Below, one piece after another: positions 45,675 through 58,957 of a stretch of 64,000 bases of DNA. This stretch comes from Steromphala cineraria (taxonomy: Eukaryota > Mollusca > Gastropoda > Trochida > Trochidae). Where the stretch lies: NCBI GenBank assembly GCA_916613615.1, contig OU744730.1, positions 5,735,582 to 5,799,581 on the forward strand. Reading direction: 5' to 3'. Within the stretch, counting starts at the first letter, position 1. Each line of letters starts with the position of its first letter. The notes beneath the pieces were generated by a model. It was given only the letters and a program-made list of their open reading frames with translations. It was not told the DNA's origin and made no database searches. The translations under genes and the position numbers were made by a program.

Positions 45675-48600
45675 TGACACCTAAGTTTAGGTCTTATTCA
45701 GCTTCAAAGCATGCTTTGTGACATCAGACATTTCATAGAATACCTTTCAGGTTGAAAACCATTTGCCAGCAAATGTTGATGGGATGCACATGTAATCTGT
45801 TTTCATTTGATAAACAGCCCAAAACATATCCATGTACACCAAAACAATTTCCTTGCATATAAAACAATATTATGAACTTGAAATCAGTTGATGCAATAAT
45901 ATGGCGAAATGATTCTCAATAAAATAATATTGCGTTAATTTTATTGTACAATCAATATATTTTGATATATTAGTATTGCACAGCCATAACAGATATTTCC
46001 AAGTTGTCATTGAACTCTTGCAGGCGTTTGGCCCCTGGATCACTGAAGGAATCAATCAAGAACTTATCAACCTATTAGGTCGACAGATCACAAAGGATTA
46101 GTTGCAAACGGTGTAAGCGAGAAAGCATGGTAATTTGCTGTGTTTATTGATCAATAAACCAAATGATTAAAGTATTTCAATGTGGCTTAATGTTTCACTT
46201 TAAAAAACATATTTAAGATCTTTCTATTTTAAACTCAATGTTTTTCTTCAATCAGAATTGTGAAACACTTCATAATTTTAATCGAAAATAAAAGAAAGTT
46301 TGATTAACGTAAGTTTCATTTTGAATAGGGAAACTTTGAGAAGTAACTATTTTTTCAAAATAGATTAAGATATTTGATTATGGCACTTGATTTAGCATAG
46401 ATGTCACATTTGATGGCCTTTGTTTCTGTTGGAAATGTAAGGAAAATGTTTGAAAAAATCCTCGAAAAAGCTTTGGTAGATTTTTCAAGGTTGATTTTTA
46501 GGAACTATATATCGTTTGAAACATACTTATAGTCGATGTTAATATTAAGCATTTCATAATAAGGACTTATTTTGGCAAACAATGTGAATATGTGCTTGCT
46601 ATAAGTGTTATTCATAAAGAATGCCCATATTTGTCAAGTTACTGGCCCTTTTTACAATCTACCTTGTGCATGAAATACAAATAAGCGCACAGAATGCCCA
46701 ATAATATATTAAAAAATCGAAATTTATTTTGATACAAGGTAAAAGGTAACTGATAAAAAAAGGCTTAAATAAGCATCAGATTGTTCTAAAATTAAATGTG
46801 CTTATGTGATATTAATAATTCAGTACATTCAAGAAGTAGCGGTAGTACAAAGTGACTAAGTGCATTTTTGGAACTTCGTGTTTATGAGGACATAGACAGT
46901 CATAAGAAACTATTTGTTCATCAAGTGGCCTCTCGTTAGGTTGCTTCCGAAGATATGTAACCTCAACAAAGTCTGACTAAAAAAATTCACACACAAGCAT
47001 TACCAAGTTGCGCTTTTCTCTTAATGGTTTATGGACTGTTCATAATTTAAAGGATACGTTTGATGCCATACATATACCAAAGCAGAATGAATTCCATTTC
47101 ATTGCACACACATCGATCAATTATCCAATACAGATCCGAATGCTACTGCCACAAACATCGATTTTGTCTCACAAATCATGAAAAATAATCACATCTAAAA
47201 ACGATGGCTTTGTTTGTGATTATTTTCTGTACGAATAATCAAAGAAAGAGTGTTGTTATTTATGTACATAAGCGATTTCAACTTCTAACCACGCCAAAGA
47301 AATAAATGTCCTTTTAAAACAGTTTACAATACCGTAATAGGGTTTGATCTCCAAACTTGGGGAAAAAAGAACACTGGTAATAATCAATTCAAAAGAATTC
47401 AAGGAACACTCAAGTAGTAATATCTTTTGCAGTAACTTTAAATCTCAGCATCTTAAAGGGAAGCTCTGTGTTTAAAGTTTTTTCATATCCACACTCATAT
47501 TGGGCTTCTGACTTTTCAACGTTAAAGGATTTTTCAAAACGTTAAATAATGTTAGAATACTCGAAATTTTAATCATATTTTTTTCAGGAAGATGTCTTCA
47601 TCAAGTTTTTCACTACCAGAGACATGCTGTGATTTTTATTTTCAACATCTGCCCTGTTTCTGACATACTGTGTCACTCGCAGTAATTGATGCCAATATGT
47701 CGTTAAGACAATACTTTTTTCCCCACATGTATCACAAACATAATGATTGACTTGCATGAACAACGTTTTTAGAACAAAAACAGATTTCATGTATCATATG
47801 AGCAATTACTATTAATCCCTTTAGAATGTATTTTTAAATAATTCTTTTGGAAAGAAAGCGATTTATTCTCAAACCCTTGACATCTTTGAGTAAATTCCTT
47901 AATCACGTCTCATTTCTTGATTGACGATAAGCCAAGTGGCCTTCCTATGAAATATATATCTTTATAAAGATAATTTTGATTTTGTCAAGCAATTAATAAT
48001 AATGGAAATTCGTTCATACACCGTTATTAACACAACATTTCTTTAAGGCTAAGGTTGATTAATAATTTTTGATGTTTTGGGTCTTTTACGTTTTATGTGT
48101 ACACATCCACACTCATTGTTTGCTCAAGCAGGCCTTTTTTGTATTATCATATAAAATGCTGTTTGAATTATATTTGTGTTTAATAACATGAAAACATATG
48201 ACTCGCTTTCAGTTTCCCAAAAAAATCAATCTCTTTGATAACATACCCAAGATTAAACGCAATATGCTTGTTAAAGTTTCTTTACATTCAGTAACGTACA
48301 TTTAGTATTTTCATTACCTGATAAAACTGATCTTTACAACTCTTTCTGTCAAATATGCCAATCACATTCCCTCTTTAGTCAAGGTTCCTAACACAGAGTT
48401 GCTTTAAAGTGCCTTCAGCAGATCAATAGCAACGTTCATAAACAACATGAAATGTTGGTTAAAAGCTTTTAATCACGCAAACTAATGTATATTGCATATC
48501 TGCGAAAGTGTGTTTTGTAATTTGGTTTTAAATAAAAAGAGACTTTTACAGACTCTAGAAATGAAAATTGTATGAATTGAATCTTATATTTGTAATATTC

Positions 48601-50688
48601 ACCAAAATTGTGTCATGCAATGTACATGAAATATAAGAAGGTTGTATCGAAATAGTACGTTTAGATAAGTTCAAGACTGTGAGACTACTTTTTATTCTGC
48701 TGATCCTTACATCAACCATATGCTTGATACGCAGGTGATGATTTAACACTTAATATAGCTTTTCCAGAAAAAGGACTTCCTGACTAATTTGTAGAAAAAC
48801 ATGTTTTGCCTTGGTATTCATATTGGTAACACAAAATTGACGTCTCCGCATGTTTATAAAGAGCATTTAGAATCGGCTTGTCTTAAACGTTCTTGACTAT
48901 TCAAATCTTCAACTTCTTTATTGTAAATAATTTGGACGTCACAGGGTATATGCTTACATCTGAACGATTTACTTAACAAGCGTAATCATATTAATGCCCA
49001 AGATGAATTGTTAAGAGATGTTTTGCTTTGTGTAATTATAAAGCACCTTTTATATGCACTTTCAAAATAACCGAAGTGCAAAATTTTTTGTTACATGTAT
49101 CATCGGTTAACTATTATGGTAAAAACTTATTCATAGTGGAAAACTCAAACACGCATATCAGTAAGTGTAGTGAGGGAATCATATATCTCTTGCATAATCT
49201 ATGAAGAATGCATTTGATACAAGCCGACTCAAATTGTCAAATCTGCATGTGTGATGTATTTTAATTTAAGTTTAAGTAATTGTGAGAACCATTTTTGAAA
49301 ATTATTTAGTTTAAAATTTAGTTTAGATTTTGCGTTCAGGGCATAAAATGAAAATATACTGCAAAACGCTATATAAGGGAAAACTCCAGATCCCTTTTTT
49401 ATTAAATCGCAAAGTTGTAGAAATACAAAAAGAAATACTCTCTTTTGCAACTGTCAATATACGAAATGCCCAACTGTATTTTTCAAAAGTTTACCTTCAA
49501 CTATTTAAAGCCACATTGCTTCATCTTCAAATATTCTCATGAAAGAAATTCAGATTGATTGACACGAGGTCTTATGGAAATTTAAAGGCAAAAGTCTAAC
49601 ACATCAAGCGCAGTTTGTTAAATGGAATAGAATAATAAATGGGATTGTGGTCTCCTGGCCTTTTTTGTGCTAACAATTTCTCCTTTTGTTGACAACACTG
49701 AATAATGTTTCAATACTTCATCTGTATTCATTTCACCCTGTGAGGGATTTATGAGTGTTCATGCTATAACGTCCCTTTGTGAAGACACTGCTGAACAATA
49801 TGGGGATTACTGTGCAATATATTCTGTTCTGAAAACAAAACTCTGTAGAAGGTTTCTTGATATTTCATCATCCATATAATGTTTTGAATAGTTGTAGCTT
49901 AATACATGTCACCTAAACAACATTGCATTCGTATACACATACACTTTCTTTTTCACAGTAGTTTAACACTAATTCTGAAGATAAAACAACAGGTGAACCT
50001 TCTCAATGACATGTACATTGTAAAAACATAACATGTAATCATGATTCCTGATATATTTGATTCTTTTCATACCGTTTATATAGTCTAAAAGAACTGATGA
50101 AGTAATTGTGAATGTGTAACTGATCCAGATAGCATCTTTATCAATTAAGGGAATATTGAGATTGAAAATTGTCCTCTTGGTATTGCATATAACCCCTTAT
50201 GTCAACAAGTGTTTTCGTGCACCTATCTCAGCGACAGATGTTGTTTATGTTTGTATTATTATTTTTATTAATATACCGATTGTTTGAAGATGTTTTCACA
50301 CTAACGTCCCCCTGGTATATACACAATCTTTATCTGTTAATTGGGATACTGTCTAAGAGGCATTTTCATCGATTGTTAAACTCAATTACATCAGTGATTG
50401 TGAGTTTTCAAATGCTAATACAATGAAAATGAGTCAAATACTGTTCTATGTTCGCTTGTTAACCACCAATGCGCTCAGCTGTAAAGTAATGATAGTGTCC
50501 ACCTTAACTTTAGCTGCATTCAATTTCACAGTTTGATTAATTTGTCGGTAGTATTTCTACTTAACCTGTTTTTATTGTCATATGTAAGATGCGTTGCATA
50601 GCTTTGAAGTTTGGCTGCAGTCAGAATTCAGACTCTTATTCACTTCCTTGATATACATTGTTGTGCTATTTGAATGACGAAAATAAGT
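45675..50688. other. 5-kb AT-rich stretch, no gene or repeat seen
   Basis: The longest unexplained interval. Frames of 61-75 codons are scattered on both strands without any recognisable domain. It could be intronic or intergenic. I saw no tandem array or terminal inverted repeat, but old diverged elements would be missed by eye. Confidence 0.45.
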
Positions 50689-53600
50689 TTATTGGCTTAG
50701 TAGCTGCAGGTCATGCTTTTCCGAGCTCTGACAACTTTGTGAAATTCTTAGTCCCACAGTTGATTGCTTACTGTCAAAGTTTTCTAGAAGAACTATTGTC
50801 ACCTTTAGAATCATTTGATGGCTTTTGATGTCACTTTTTGATGTTTGAATATTGGAGTGTTTACAAGTCCTAGGCCAATCAGCACCCAAGCACTCCCTCC
50901 CACCATGTCCACACACATGGAGAGAACAAAGGAGTCCAATCAAGCTGCTATTGTTTACACCAGGGAACAGCTCCTCTCTATTCAACCAGTGCGAAGTTCA
51001 TCAATCAATGAAAAGCTTACACTTTTGAATGAAACTATTGCAAGCCTTCCTCATAAAAGAAGATATAGGAAAAGAGGTCGCCGGGCCGGCAGAAAGATTC
51101 AAAGATATATCTGTGTTATTCCACCAAACTCTAAACCTATACAGACGCAGAGACAGGTCAGTGTGAATTCCTTCAATCTCAAATCAATTCGTCTTCAAGA
51201 GGGCGTTCCAGCAAGATCATATGTGGCTCCCATTACGTTTGTCGCTGTGAATTATCGATCTGTTAGAAACAAGGCACTCTCCATGGGTGATTATATTACC
51301 ACCAACGACATCGACATCCTGGCTATAACCGAAACATGGTTGAGTACAACAATTGACAAGCATGTGACAGCAGAACTTGTTCCACTTGGATACGAGATAA
51401 AGCATAATCCTCGGATCGGCAGACGTGGAGGAGGCGTGGCTATACTGCACAAGAGTGGTTTGATAGTGAACCCATGTCCAGAAGAAACTTTCACTCATTT
51501 TGAACATATTGAATGCTCGATCAAGGCAGGTGAGAAACTCTTCATACTGGCTGTGGTATACCGCCCTCCCCCATCAAAACAGAATGGTTTCAACAAAGAT
51601 GTTTTCTTCAAGGAGTGGTCTACTTATCTGGACTGTTTGGTTGTTCTACCACAGGAGATAGTTGTCTGTGGAGATCTGCACTTCCATCTCGAAGACCCGC
51701 TAAATGCGGACGCAAACCGTTTCCTTGGAATACTGGAATCTCATGGACTGGTTCAGCATGTTGAAGGAGCTACTCACACCCATGGTCATACCCTAGACGT
51801 CTTGATAACCAGAGAGGACAGCCAACTCCTGGATGAACCACCAACAATAGTGGATCCCTGCTTCACTGACACTAGGGGAAACCCATCTGGCGATCATCTG
51901 GCAATACACGCATCCCTGAACTGTTCCAAACCAAAACCGACACGACAACAACGTATTTTCCGCAGATACAGAGCAATCTCCATCCCAGCTTTCTGTGAGG
52001 ATATGGAGAAGTCAACCGACCTTCAGCGCACTGACGGTTCCTTTGAAGAGCTTGTTCAAGCCTACCACATCGGATTTGATTCTCTGATTAACAAACATGC
52101 CCCTCTGCAAACAAAGATCATCACACTGAGACCAAATGCCCCATGGTACAAAGATGAGCTCAGAGAGACGAAGCATTCTCGTCGCGCAGCAGAGCGACAG
52201 TGGAGGAGAACTCAACTTTGCGTGCACAAACAACTCTTCAAGGACAAGTGCAAGGAATATGGTAAACTACTAATCAAGACCAAGAGAGATGATTACTCTG
52301 AGCGAATTGCTGAAAGCACGACTGATCATAAACAACTTTTCGGACTCACAAAGAACCTTATGGGACAGTCAGGAAAGACTCCTTTACCATCATGTTCCTC
52401 TGATGAAACTCTAGCCAACAAGTTCAGCAATTTCTTCACCACCAAAGTAGCCACAATCAGAGACAATATCTCATCTTCTGGTTTGGATGTCCAAGATAAT
52501 ACGTCGATGGCAGTTGACAAGGAGTTTTCTGGAGAATGTCTGACACATTTCACACCTGTTTCCCAGGAAGAAGTACAGAAAGTGATCCTGAAAACACCAC
52601 TGAAATCCTGTGAGCTTGATCCAGTCCCAACATGGCTACTGAAGCAATGCCTGGGGCATGTTCTTCCTCTCATCACAGCAATTTTAAACAAGTCACTTTC
52701 TGAATCTCAACTCCCACCCAGTTTCAAGAAAGCTCTTGTCAGACCTCTCCTCAAGAAATCGGGATTAGACAAGGAGACAATGAAGAACTACCGTCCCGTA
52801 TCTAACCTACCATTCCTGTCTAAAGTCTTGGAAAAGGTTGTTTCATCTCGTCTTCAACATCATCTTACATCTAATAACCTGCAGGATAACTTTCAATCTG
52901 CCTATCGAACAGGACATTCCAGAGAGACGGCGCTCCTTCGTGTTCATCATGACATTACCAAGGCTCTTGACGACAAGTGTTCCATCATATTGGTGATGAT
53001 AGACCAATCTGCTGCATTCGACCTCATCGATCATGACATACTGTTTCAGCGGCTTCACTGCACCTATGGAATCTCAGACAAGGCACTCTCCTGATTCAAA
53101 TCCTACATGCGCTGTAGAACCCAACAAATGGCAATAGGAACATCCCTGTCAATGGACAAGCTCCTTGAATACGGTGTGCCACAAGGCTCAGTCCTTGGAC
53201 CAGTCCTGTACTGTCTGTACTCCAAACCCATGAGTGAAATATGTCGGCAACACAACCTTCCATACCATGTCTACGCAGATGACAAACAGATGTACAAAGT
53301 GATTCACCCATCTACTGATTGGATTTCAGCCACCAAGAACCTGGAAACATGTTTGAGTGAGGTTGCAAGTTGGACAAGCTCAAACATGTTGAAGATCAAC
53401 AAAGACAAGACAGAGGTGATTGTTTTCAAGCCCAAGAGCCAGATCACGAAAGACATTGAGTTGAATGTTGGAACCAGCACTATCCAAGCTACCGACTCTG
53501 TTAAGTATCTTGGAGTCCATTTCGACAGCACACTCTCAATGGAGAAACACGTGAATGCCATCAGCAAATCCTGTTTCTATCAAATAAGGAACATTGGAGC

Positions 53601-54210
53601 CATCAGGCCTTACATCACAGAGAAATGCTGCAAAATATTGGTACAATCCCTCGTCATTTCACGCCTGGACTACGGAAATGCCCTCCTGTGTGGACTGCCC
53701 CAGTCGCTCCAATCTCGCCTCCAGAGAGTGCAGAACTGCACTGCGCGGCTGATAACAAGATCAAGGAAAAGAAACCATATCACACCAATTATGAAGGACT
53801 TATATTGGTTGCGAGTACACATGAGATGTCAGCACAAAATCCTGACACATACATACAAGGCACTGCACGGCACAGGTCCAAGTTACCTCCAGGAGCTCAT
53901 CACCCCCTACCAACCATCACAAACCCTCCGTTCCGAAACAGCTTCGCTCATCACCGTACCAAAAACCAGAACTGTCAAATATGGCGACAGGCGCTTTGAC
54001 AAAATAGCTTCATCTGTTTGGAACAATCTACCAACCACAATCAGAGACTCTGAATCATATGCCGCATTCAAAAAGGGCGTCAAGACTCACCTGTACAAGA
54101 AGGCTTATTCACTGTGAAGCGCCTTAGAGTGGCTTTTTGTTAAGCCATATAGGGCGCTATACAAATTTTGTATATTATTTATTATTATTTTATTATTATT
54201 TCGTTATTTG
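50689..54210 (+). mobile_element. LINE retrotransposon, CR1/L2/Rex1-like
   Basis: A near full-length non-LTR element: endonuclease, RT and a C-terminal domain in one frame, followed by a 3' end with AAGCGCCTTAGAGTGG, GGGCGCTATACAAA and an ATT-rich tail (54165-54205). The 5' boundary is not defined; sequence upstream of 50905 may be 5' untranslated region. No target duplication was identified. The coding frame is broken once. Confidence 0.85.
50905..54117 (+). pseudogene. LINE endonuclease-reverse transcriptase, one in-frame stop
   Basis: The ATG at 50905 (CACCATGTC context) starts a frame with a basic segment (KRRYRKRGRRAGRKIQRY), an AP-type endonuclease (VNYRSVRNK, AITETWLS, VVYRPPP, CGDLHFHLE, GDHLAIH), and RT (KNYRPVSNLPFLSKVLEKV; DQSAAFDLIDHDIL). 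A TGA at 53092-53094 interrupts the RT. The same frame continues from 53095 with GVPQGSVLGPVLY, catalytic YADD (53272-53283), a thumb region and the terminal pattern WNNLPTTIRDSESYAAFKKG typical of CR1, L2 and Rex1 elements, to 54117. Related RTs usually have tryptophan at the stop position. In the endonuclease the usual GDxN asparagine is histidine (GDLH), a second likely defect. Otherwise well preserved, so it died recently. Confidence 0.9.
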
Positions 54211-55255
54211 TATTGTTATGCTGTCTCAATGACAAATAGCAAGTTTGTGGCCACTATCAGGGATGTTCAGCAACATTGGGCGTGTTTCAACGGATGGGAG
54301 GTAGGATAGGAATACACGATTCACTCCAAGTGTCTGTTGTAGACTAGTCTTGTCAAGTTTAGGACGTTAGAAAAAATAATGTTTTGTGAAAACCTTTTGT
54401 AAGATGACAATTAAAGTAACAGAAATTAATTCACTTTTGTTTTTGAGGAATGTCCTTAGATTTTCAATTGGACTGCACTGAGCAAAACGCACAAATCAGA
54501 ATGGCGAATGCTGCTGAACTACCAAGACGCTCTTAAAGATTTAATATCCTGAGCTTTGATGCCTGCTATCAATTAGCTGCTCACTGAACAACATTAACCT
54601 GAACTTTTTTAATAAAATTATCTTGGTTCCTCCGATTACGTGAAATCTGCTCCGTGAGCATTTTAAACACTGGTTTCACTACAGGAGGTCTTGGTTTATG
54701 AGTACTAAATGTGTAACTGAATGAATATGGATTGAAACATCTGTAACATGATTTACTCATTACATTCAACTTTGACCTTCCCAGTGGCAGGAAAGCACAC
54801 GAATTGACCACCCTGGAATAATTTAATAAAACCAGGAAAGTACAAGCAATTTTTTCAAATTGTATTCAAACAATCATTTAGAACTTCTTATTTCATAAGA
54901 ATGTCTTGATTTTCAAATTGTTGCAAGCTGTAGTTTGACTCCAATTGTGTTGGGTTATCATTAGGCTTGCGTTTTAATTCAATTCTAAAGAAACCCTGTA
55001 GATTTATCTAGAGACTTATCTAGACTATTATTTAATTAATCAAATTTTGATTCATTTAATACAACTCCAGTTTTTGAGTACTATTGAAATTTAAGTTTAA
55101 GAATGACCTAATGAATAGACTTAATTCAATAATGAGTGAAAAGTAGATATAAATTAGGCAAAACCACTCCATAATACATCTTCATCTACAAATTAAAAAA
55201 GCAGGCTCACGTGTTTCACCAATATTTTAGTTACTAAACATCAAAAAAGGGAGTA
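54211..55255. other. No gene seen
   Basis: AT-rich flank of the LINE; a 76-codon minus frame (54581-54811) has no recognised domain. Confidence 0.4.
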
Positions 55256-55445
55256 GTAGTGAGGTGAAGTGAGGTTTAACACTGCTTTCAAGAGTATTTC
55301 ACTTATATCACGTCGGGTGGTATTATTGCAGGGAGAAGGCCAGCAACATTTTGTTGCAATGCATTGCGGTTAAACCTGCGATAATCGACTCGAACTAGCC
55401 AACCACTGGTGAAACAGCCCTGAAATTCGGTGTAGCATTGCACCT
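55256..55445. repeat. Possible mollusc-type dispersed repeat
   Basis: GTGAGGTGAAGTGAGGTTTA, AAGAGTATTTCACTTATATC and CACGTCGGGTGG recall a class of repeats I associate with gastropod and bivalve genomes. There is no second copy in this window, so the call rests on recollection of style rather than comparison. No coding capacity. Confidence 0.35.
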
Positions 55446-55467
55446 CAACCTTACTACGTGTAGAACA

Positions 55468-55585
55468 GGGTCCCCTTTCACAAAGCCTTAAGGTGATCGT
55501 AAGTCCTTAAGATAGACTTAGTTTAATGGTAAAACATGGGAGTTAAGGTCAACCTTAGTAAAGGTTGCTTTGTGAAAAGAGGCCC
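55468..55585. mobile_element. Short MITE with TTTCACAAAGC termini
   Basis: About 118 bp with inverted ends GGGTCCCCTTTCACAAAGCC and GCTTTGTGAAAAGAGGCCC; inner blocks CCTTAAGG and CCTTAG are also roughly mirrored. Similar cacaaagc/gctttgtg elements are common in invertebrate genomes. Non-coding. Confidence 0.65.
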
Positions 55586-56066
55586 GGTTCTTTACTACAG
55601 AAACATTTGCCAAGCCCCTGGCGTGCTCCCTTGATACAAAGCCTTACGCACTTAAGCTTACCACTGCGCTTTTCCGCCCCTGAAAGAGAGTATATATATC
55701 AGTGAAACAGGGATTGAAATTGGAAAGAAACATGGTCATGCTGCTTTTTATATTTATTTTCAATCAATGCATTAATAGCCTTGGTCAGCTTTATTATTGT
55801 GAAAGCAATCTTTGATCTTAACAACGTTTATCATTCACATTCCGATGCTAATTCCACAAATCACCAACTCTGATGTGACATCAATAATGACCTTGAGTCT
55901 TGTCAACTGCGGGGCAAGCCCTTGACATCTTGCCGTCGGCGCGCATGTGTGTCGATGGGACCGCTTACTTCTCACCAAGACTTGAACGTTGAATCTGATC
56001 ATGGACCAAACTAACATATTAAGTACCAGAACGGAATTCAAAGCAAACATAAAATATCCCTTTCTC

Positions 56067-56406
56067 TTAAAGGGGCAGTAGCACGTTTTAGGAGGAATAT
56101 TAGGTGATGTCAGGAAAATGAAAATTAATGGTTGAAAGACAATGGAGCGGTATCAATTAAAAAATATAACATAACGTTCAGCCATGTAATTCCTTTTTCT
56201 AACACAAAGTGAATTAAAGGTGTTTACACAAAATGGTCGCCAATGGACTTTTATGTGAATCTTCATACTTTGTCCTCTGACTATGGGTTATTGGCTTGTG
56301 TAGTGATATTTTGACATTGTCAAAATAATACATTTAGCATTAACTTACAATTATCAGTGAAAACTTTGAAATATAAAACTTTCAAAAACGTGCTACTGCC
56401 CCTTAA
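56067..56406 (+). mobile_element. MITE family M1, copy 7 (TTAA-flanked)
   Basis: Starts TTAA-AGGGGCAGTAGCACG and ends CGTGCTACTGCCCC-TTAA, about 340 bp. TTAA is present at both edges, as in copies 1 and 5. The interior has the full set of M1 blocks, including CGCCAATGGACTTTTATGTG and TTGGCTTGTGTAG. Confidence 0.87.
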
Positions 56407-56487
56407 GGTACACAGCTGATGATTATGCATTTGGTATATGGCAAATGCACTCATCTATTCAAAATAATCACTTAATGTGAGAATAAT

Positions 56488-56719
56488 TGAAGTATATCAT
56501 GTAAAGTTTAGCCATGCTATTCCTTTTTCTTACACAAAATGAATTAAAGGTGTTCAAACAAAATGACCGCCAATGGATTTTATGTGAATCCTCATACTTT
56601 GTCCTCTGACGATGAATGATTGGCTTGTGTAATGAAATTTTCGACAAAATAGTACATTAAGCATTAACTTACAATTATCAGTGAAAATTTTGAAATATAA
56701 AATTATTACTGCCCCTTTA
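56488..56719 (+). mobile_element. MITE family M1, copy 8 (5'-truncated)
   Basis: Carries only the right two thirds of M1 (GTTTAGCCATGCTATTCC onward, CGCCAATGGATTTTATGTGA) and ends TTACTGCCCCTTTA with part of the right terminal repeat lost. It lies about 80 bp after copy 7 in the same orientation. Confidence 0.78.
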
Positions 56720-57654
56720 GAGTTGTCTTAGGTTAGCAAGTAATTCTATCTGACATTTAACAAGCACTATTGATAAACATTCGAATTTCCATTTCAATTT
56801 GTTTTTGGAAGCAGTGAGATTCATTTTACTCATGTTCTAAATGTTCCGCTTGGTGTTAGCAGTTAATCTACAAAAGTCACATTAAGAATGCTAACTGCAT
56901 CCTTAAATGATGATCAATTATGCTGAAAACATTAATTAGGCGTCTCCAATATGTCATCGATAATGACCTTCCTTACCATCGGCACATCACACTGGCGCCT
57001 CTTCAGTCTGAAGGGTCATTTCCATTAAAAACTCACGCTGAAACAACATCCATGCTGATCTGTCCTAACCTTTGATTGGTAACAGTGACCATGAACCGTT
57101 AGAGATCACTTACCAGTCACATCTGAGTCAAGTTGAACGAGACTCATATCATGTAGATTAGCATGTGATATTTCCTGTTCACTTACATAAACGTTAAAGA
57201 TTTTACATCATGATTTATTTGATATTTGGAACAAGAAAACGTACTTACCAAATATTTGTGTTACATCCTTGACATGAAACTTTATGAATTAAAAATAGAT
57301 ACTAAATATGAAGCAATGTGTGTCCATCCATCCTTTTGCATTTTATTCCTTATTCCAACATTATACTATACAATGTTTATAACTTTGTTTTTGAGATTTC
57401 ATGAAGTTGATATACCTAAATCATTGTTTATGATCCATACACTCTCCATATAACGAGATGAGAAAATAAGACCATTAATATCAACACTAATAAATTTTCA
57501 TAAAGATATATATAAAGATTACATTACCCGTTCATTGTCTTTTTATTGCATATGTGTTTCTCATCAGAACATTTCAAAGTAATATTTTGTGTTATCTTTT
57601 CACAATGAAATATTTCTTTTTAGGACGTACAACAAAGACGCCATTTCCACGAAT
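56720..57654. other. No gene supported
   Basis: A 75-codon hydrophobic plus frame (57226-57453) has no recognised domain. Nothing else seen. Confidence 0.35.
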
Positions 57655-57705
57655 ATTGCATCTTTGGCGTCAACAATGCATATGCTATAGAGTAAGAGTA
57701 GAAAT
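57655..57705 (+). repeat. Inverted repeat pair D, left copy
   Basis: About 50 bp (TTGCATCTTTGGCGTCAACA, CATATGCTATAGAGTA) repeated in inverted orientation at 61798-61850 with a few differences. The copies are 4.1 kb apart. Could be two copies of one small element or ends of a larger unit. Confidence 0.65.
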
Positions 57706-58766
57706 TGTTCCCATTAGAGCCTTTTGATGTTGCCTCAGTCTCATTTTTGTAGAATAATGCTTTGCTTTTCCAAGTGCAATGAAAGTGTTTATTAACAAAT
57801 ATCTAATTCTGAAACTGAGACAATGTAACACAGATCTTCACATTCGTGTTGTGAATGTCCTAAAAAATAAGTTATAGCATTTGGAACAAATCTTTTAAGT
57901 TTTTAAACGAGTGTGGTGTATTATTTCTTTGGAATATATTTTGATATTTAACACTCGCTTATTATGTCATTTCTATATATTAAAACAGAGAATTTTACTT
58001 TTTACACTTTGATTATACTATGTAAGCAAGAACACATATTCAATGTGTTACAGCGATGTCAGATCTTTTTAAGCTAAAGGTCACCACCTTTTTTTTCAAG
58101 CGATAATTGGTTAATATTAAAGGCGGTTATATATTTATTGAGTGTTAAGCATCTAATACAATCAAAATATTCAGTGAGATGAACTTAGTGTTAATAGCAA
58201 TTAAATTGCAATGATGTTCAGATTGTTAGATTGCCATGTATTTTTAAACAAGACTGACCGGCGTATATAAATTTATGTAACTTCCATTTTGAATATTGAA
58301 ATGATTGAAATATAAATGAATAAAACACAATGATAAGAATGTAATTGACAAACAGGGTCCACAAATTCAATTTTGATAACGTTAATATTTAGGTATGGTT
58401 AAAATTGGTATGTATTTAGTACCTGATCCAAGCATCGTCATTGTCATCATAGACAAAAAGATGTTTCACACTTCAAAAACTATATGAAACTGACAGGTTA
58501 TGTGAATCTCACCAACATATCCAATCTTCCAAGCTCACGAAAAAGGAATATATCATGATTAACAGTGCCTTGAGATGAAGGAACTTTATGTGGATGCATC
58601 ATAATGCTGTAAGTAACGATGTGAAATGCACGTTTTTGAAAGGCTACAGGCTAAGATACTGAATACGAGATTAGGCTTAATGATGGTTGACTAAATTCAT
58701 AATTTTGAAATAGATCTATAGTGTTTACTCTTTAATTGCATGTATCAACATTCTGTCTCCAAAAAA
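57706..58766. other. No gene seen
   Basis: AT-rich with no frame over 60 codons and no repeat identified. Confidence 0.4.
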
Positions 58767-58957
58767 ATAAGATATATAGAGGATATCTTTTGTTTTGAGT
58801 GTGATATCACTTATCACTCATCGAGTGACGGGGCAAAGCCAGTATTTTCACGAGTGGCGCAGCCACGAGTGAAAATATAGGCTTTACCCCGGCCCGAGAT
58901 GAGAGATAAGTGATATCACACTCAAAACAAAATATATTCTGTTTATTATATCTCTCT
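58767..58957. mobile_element. Large hairpin element
   Basis: Arms of about 85-95 bp meet at CGAGTGGCGCAGCCACGAG (centre near 58860). The inner arms contain GTGATATCACTTATCACTC and its mirror GATAAGTGATATCACACTC, and the outer arms TTTTGTTTTGAGTGTGATAT and its mirror. It is more GC-rich than the flanks. A further TGATATCACACTCA occurs at about 59142-59155, so the element may extend there. Non-coding foldback type. Confidence 0.72.

Noticed and set aside
53107..54117. Separate second gene after the LINE frame
   Set aside because: It is in the same frame as the upstream part and carries the remainder of the RT, so it is one interrupted gene.
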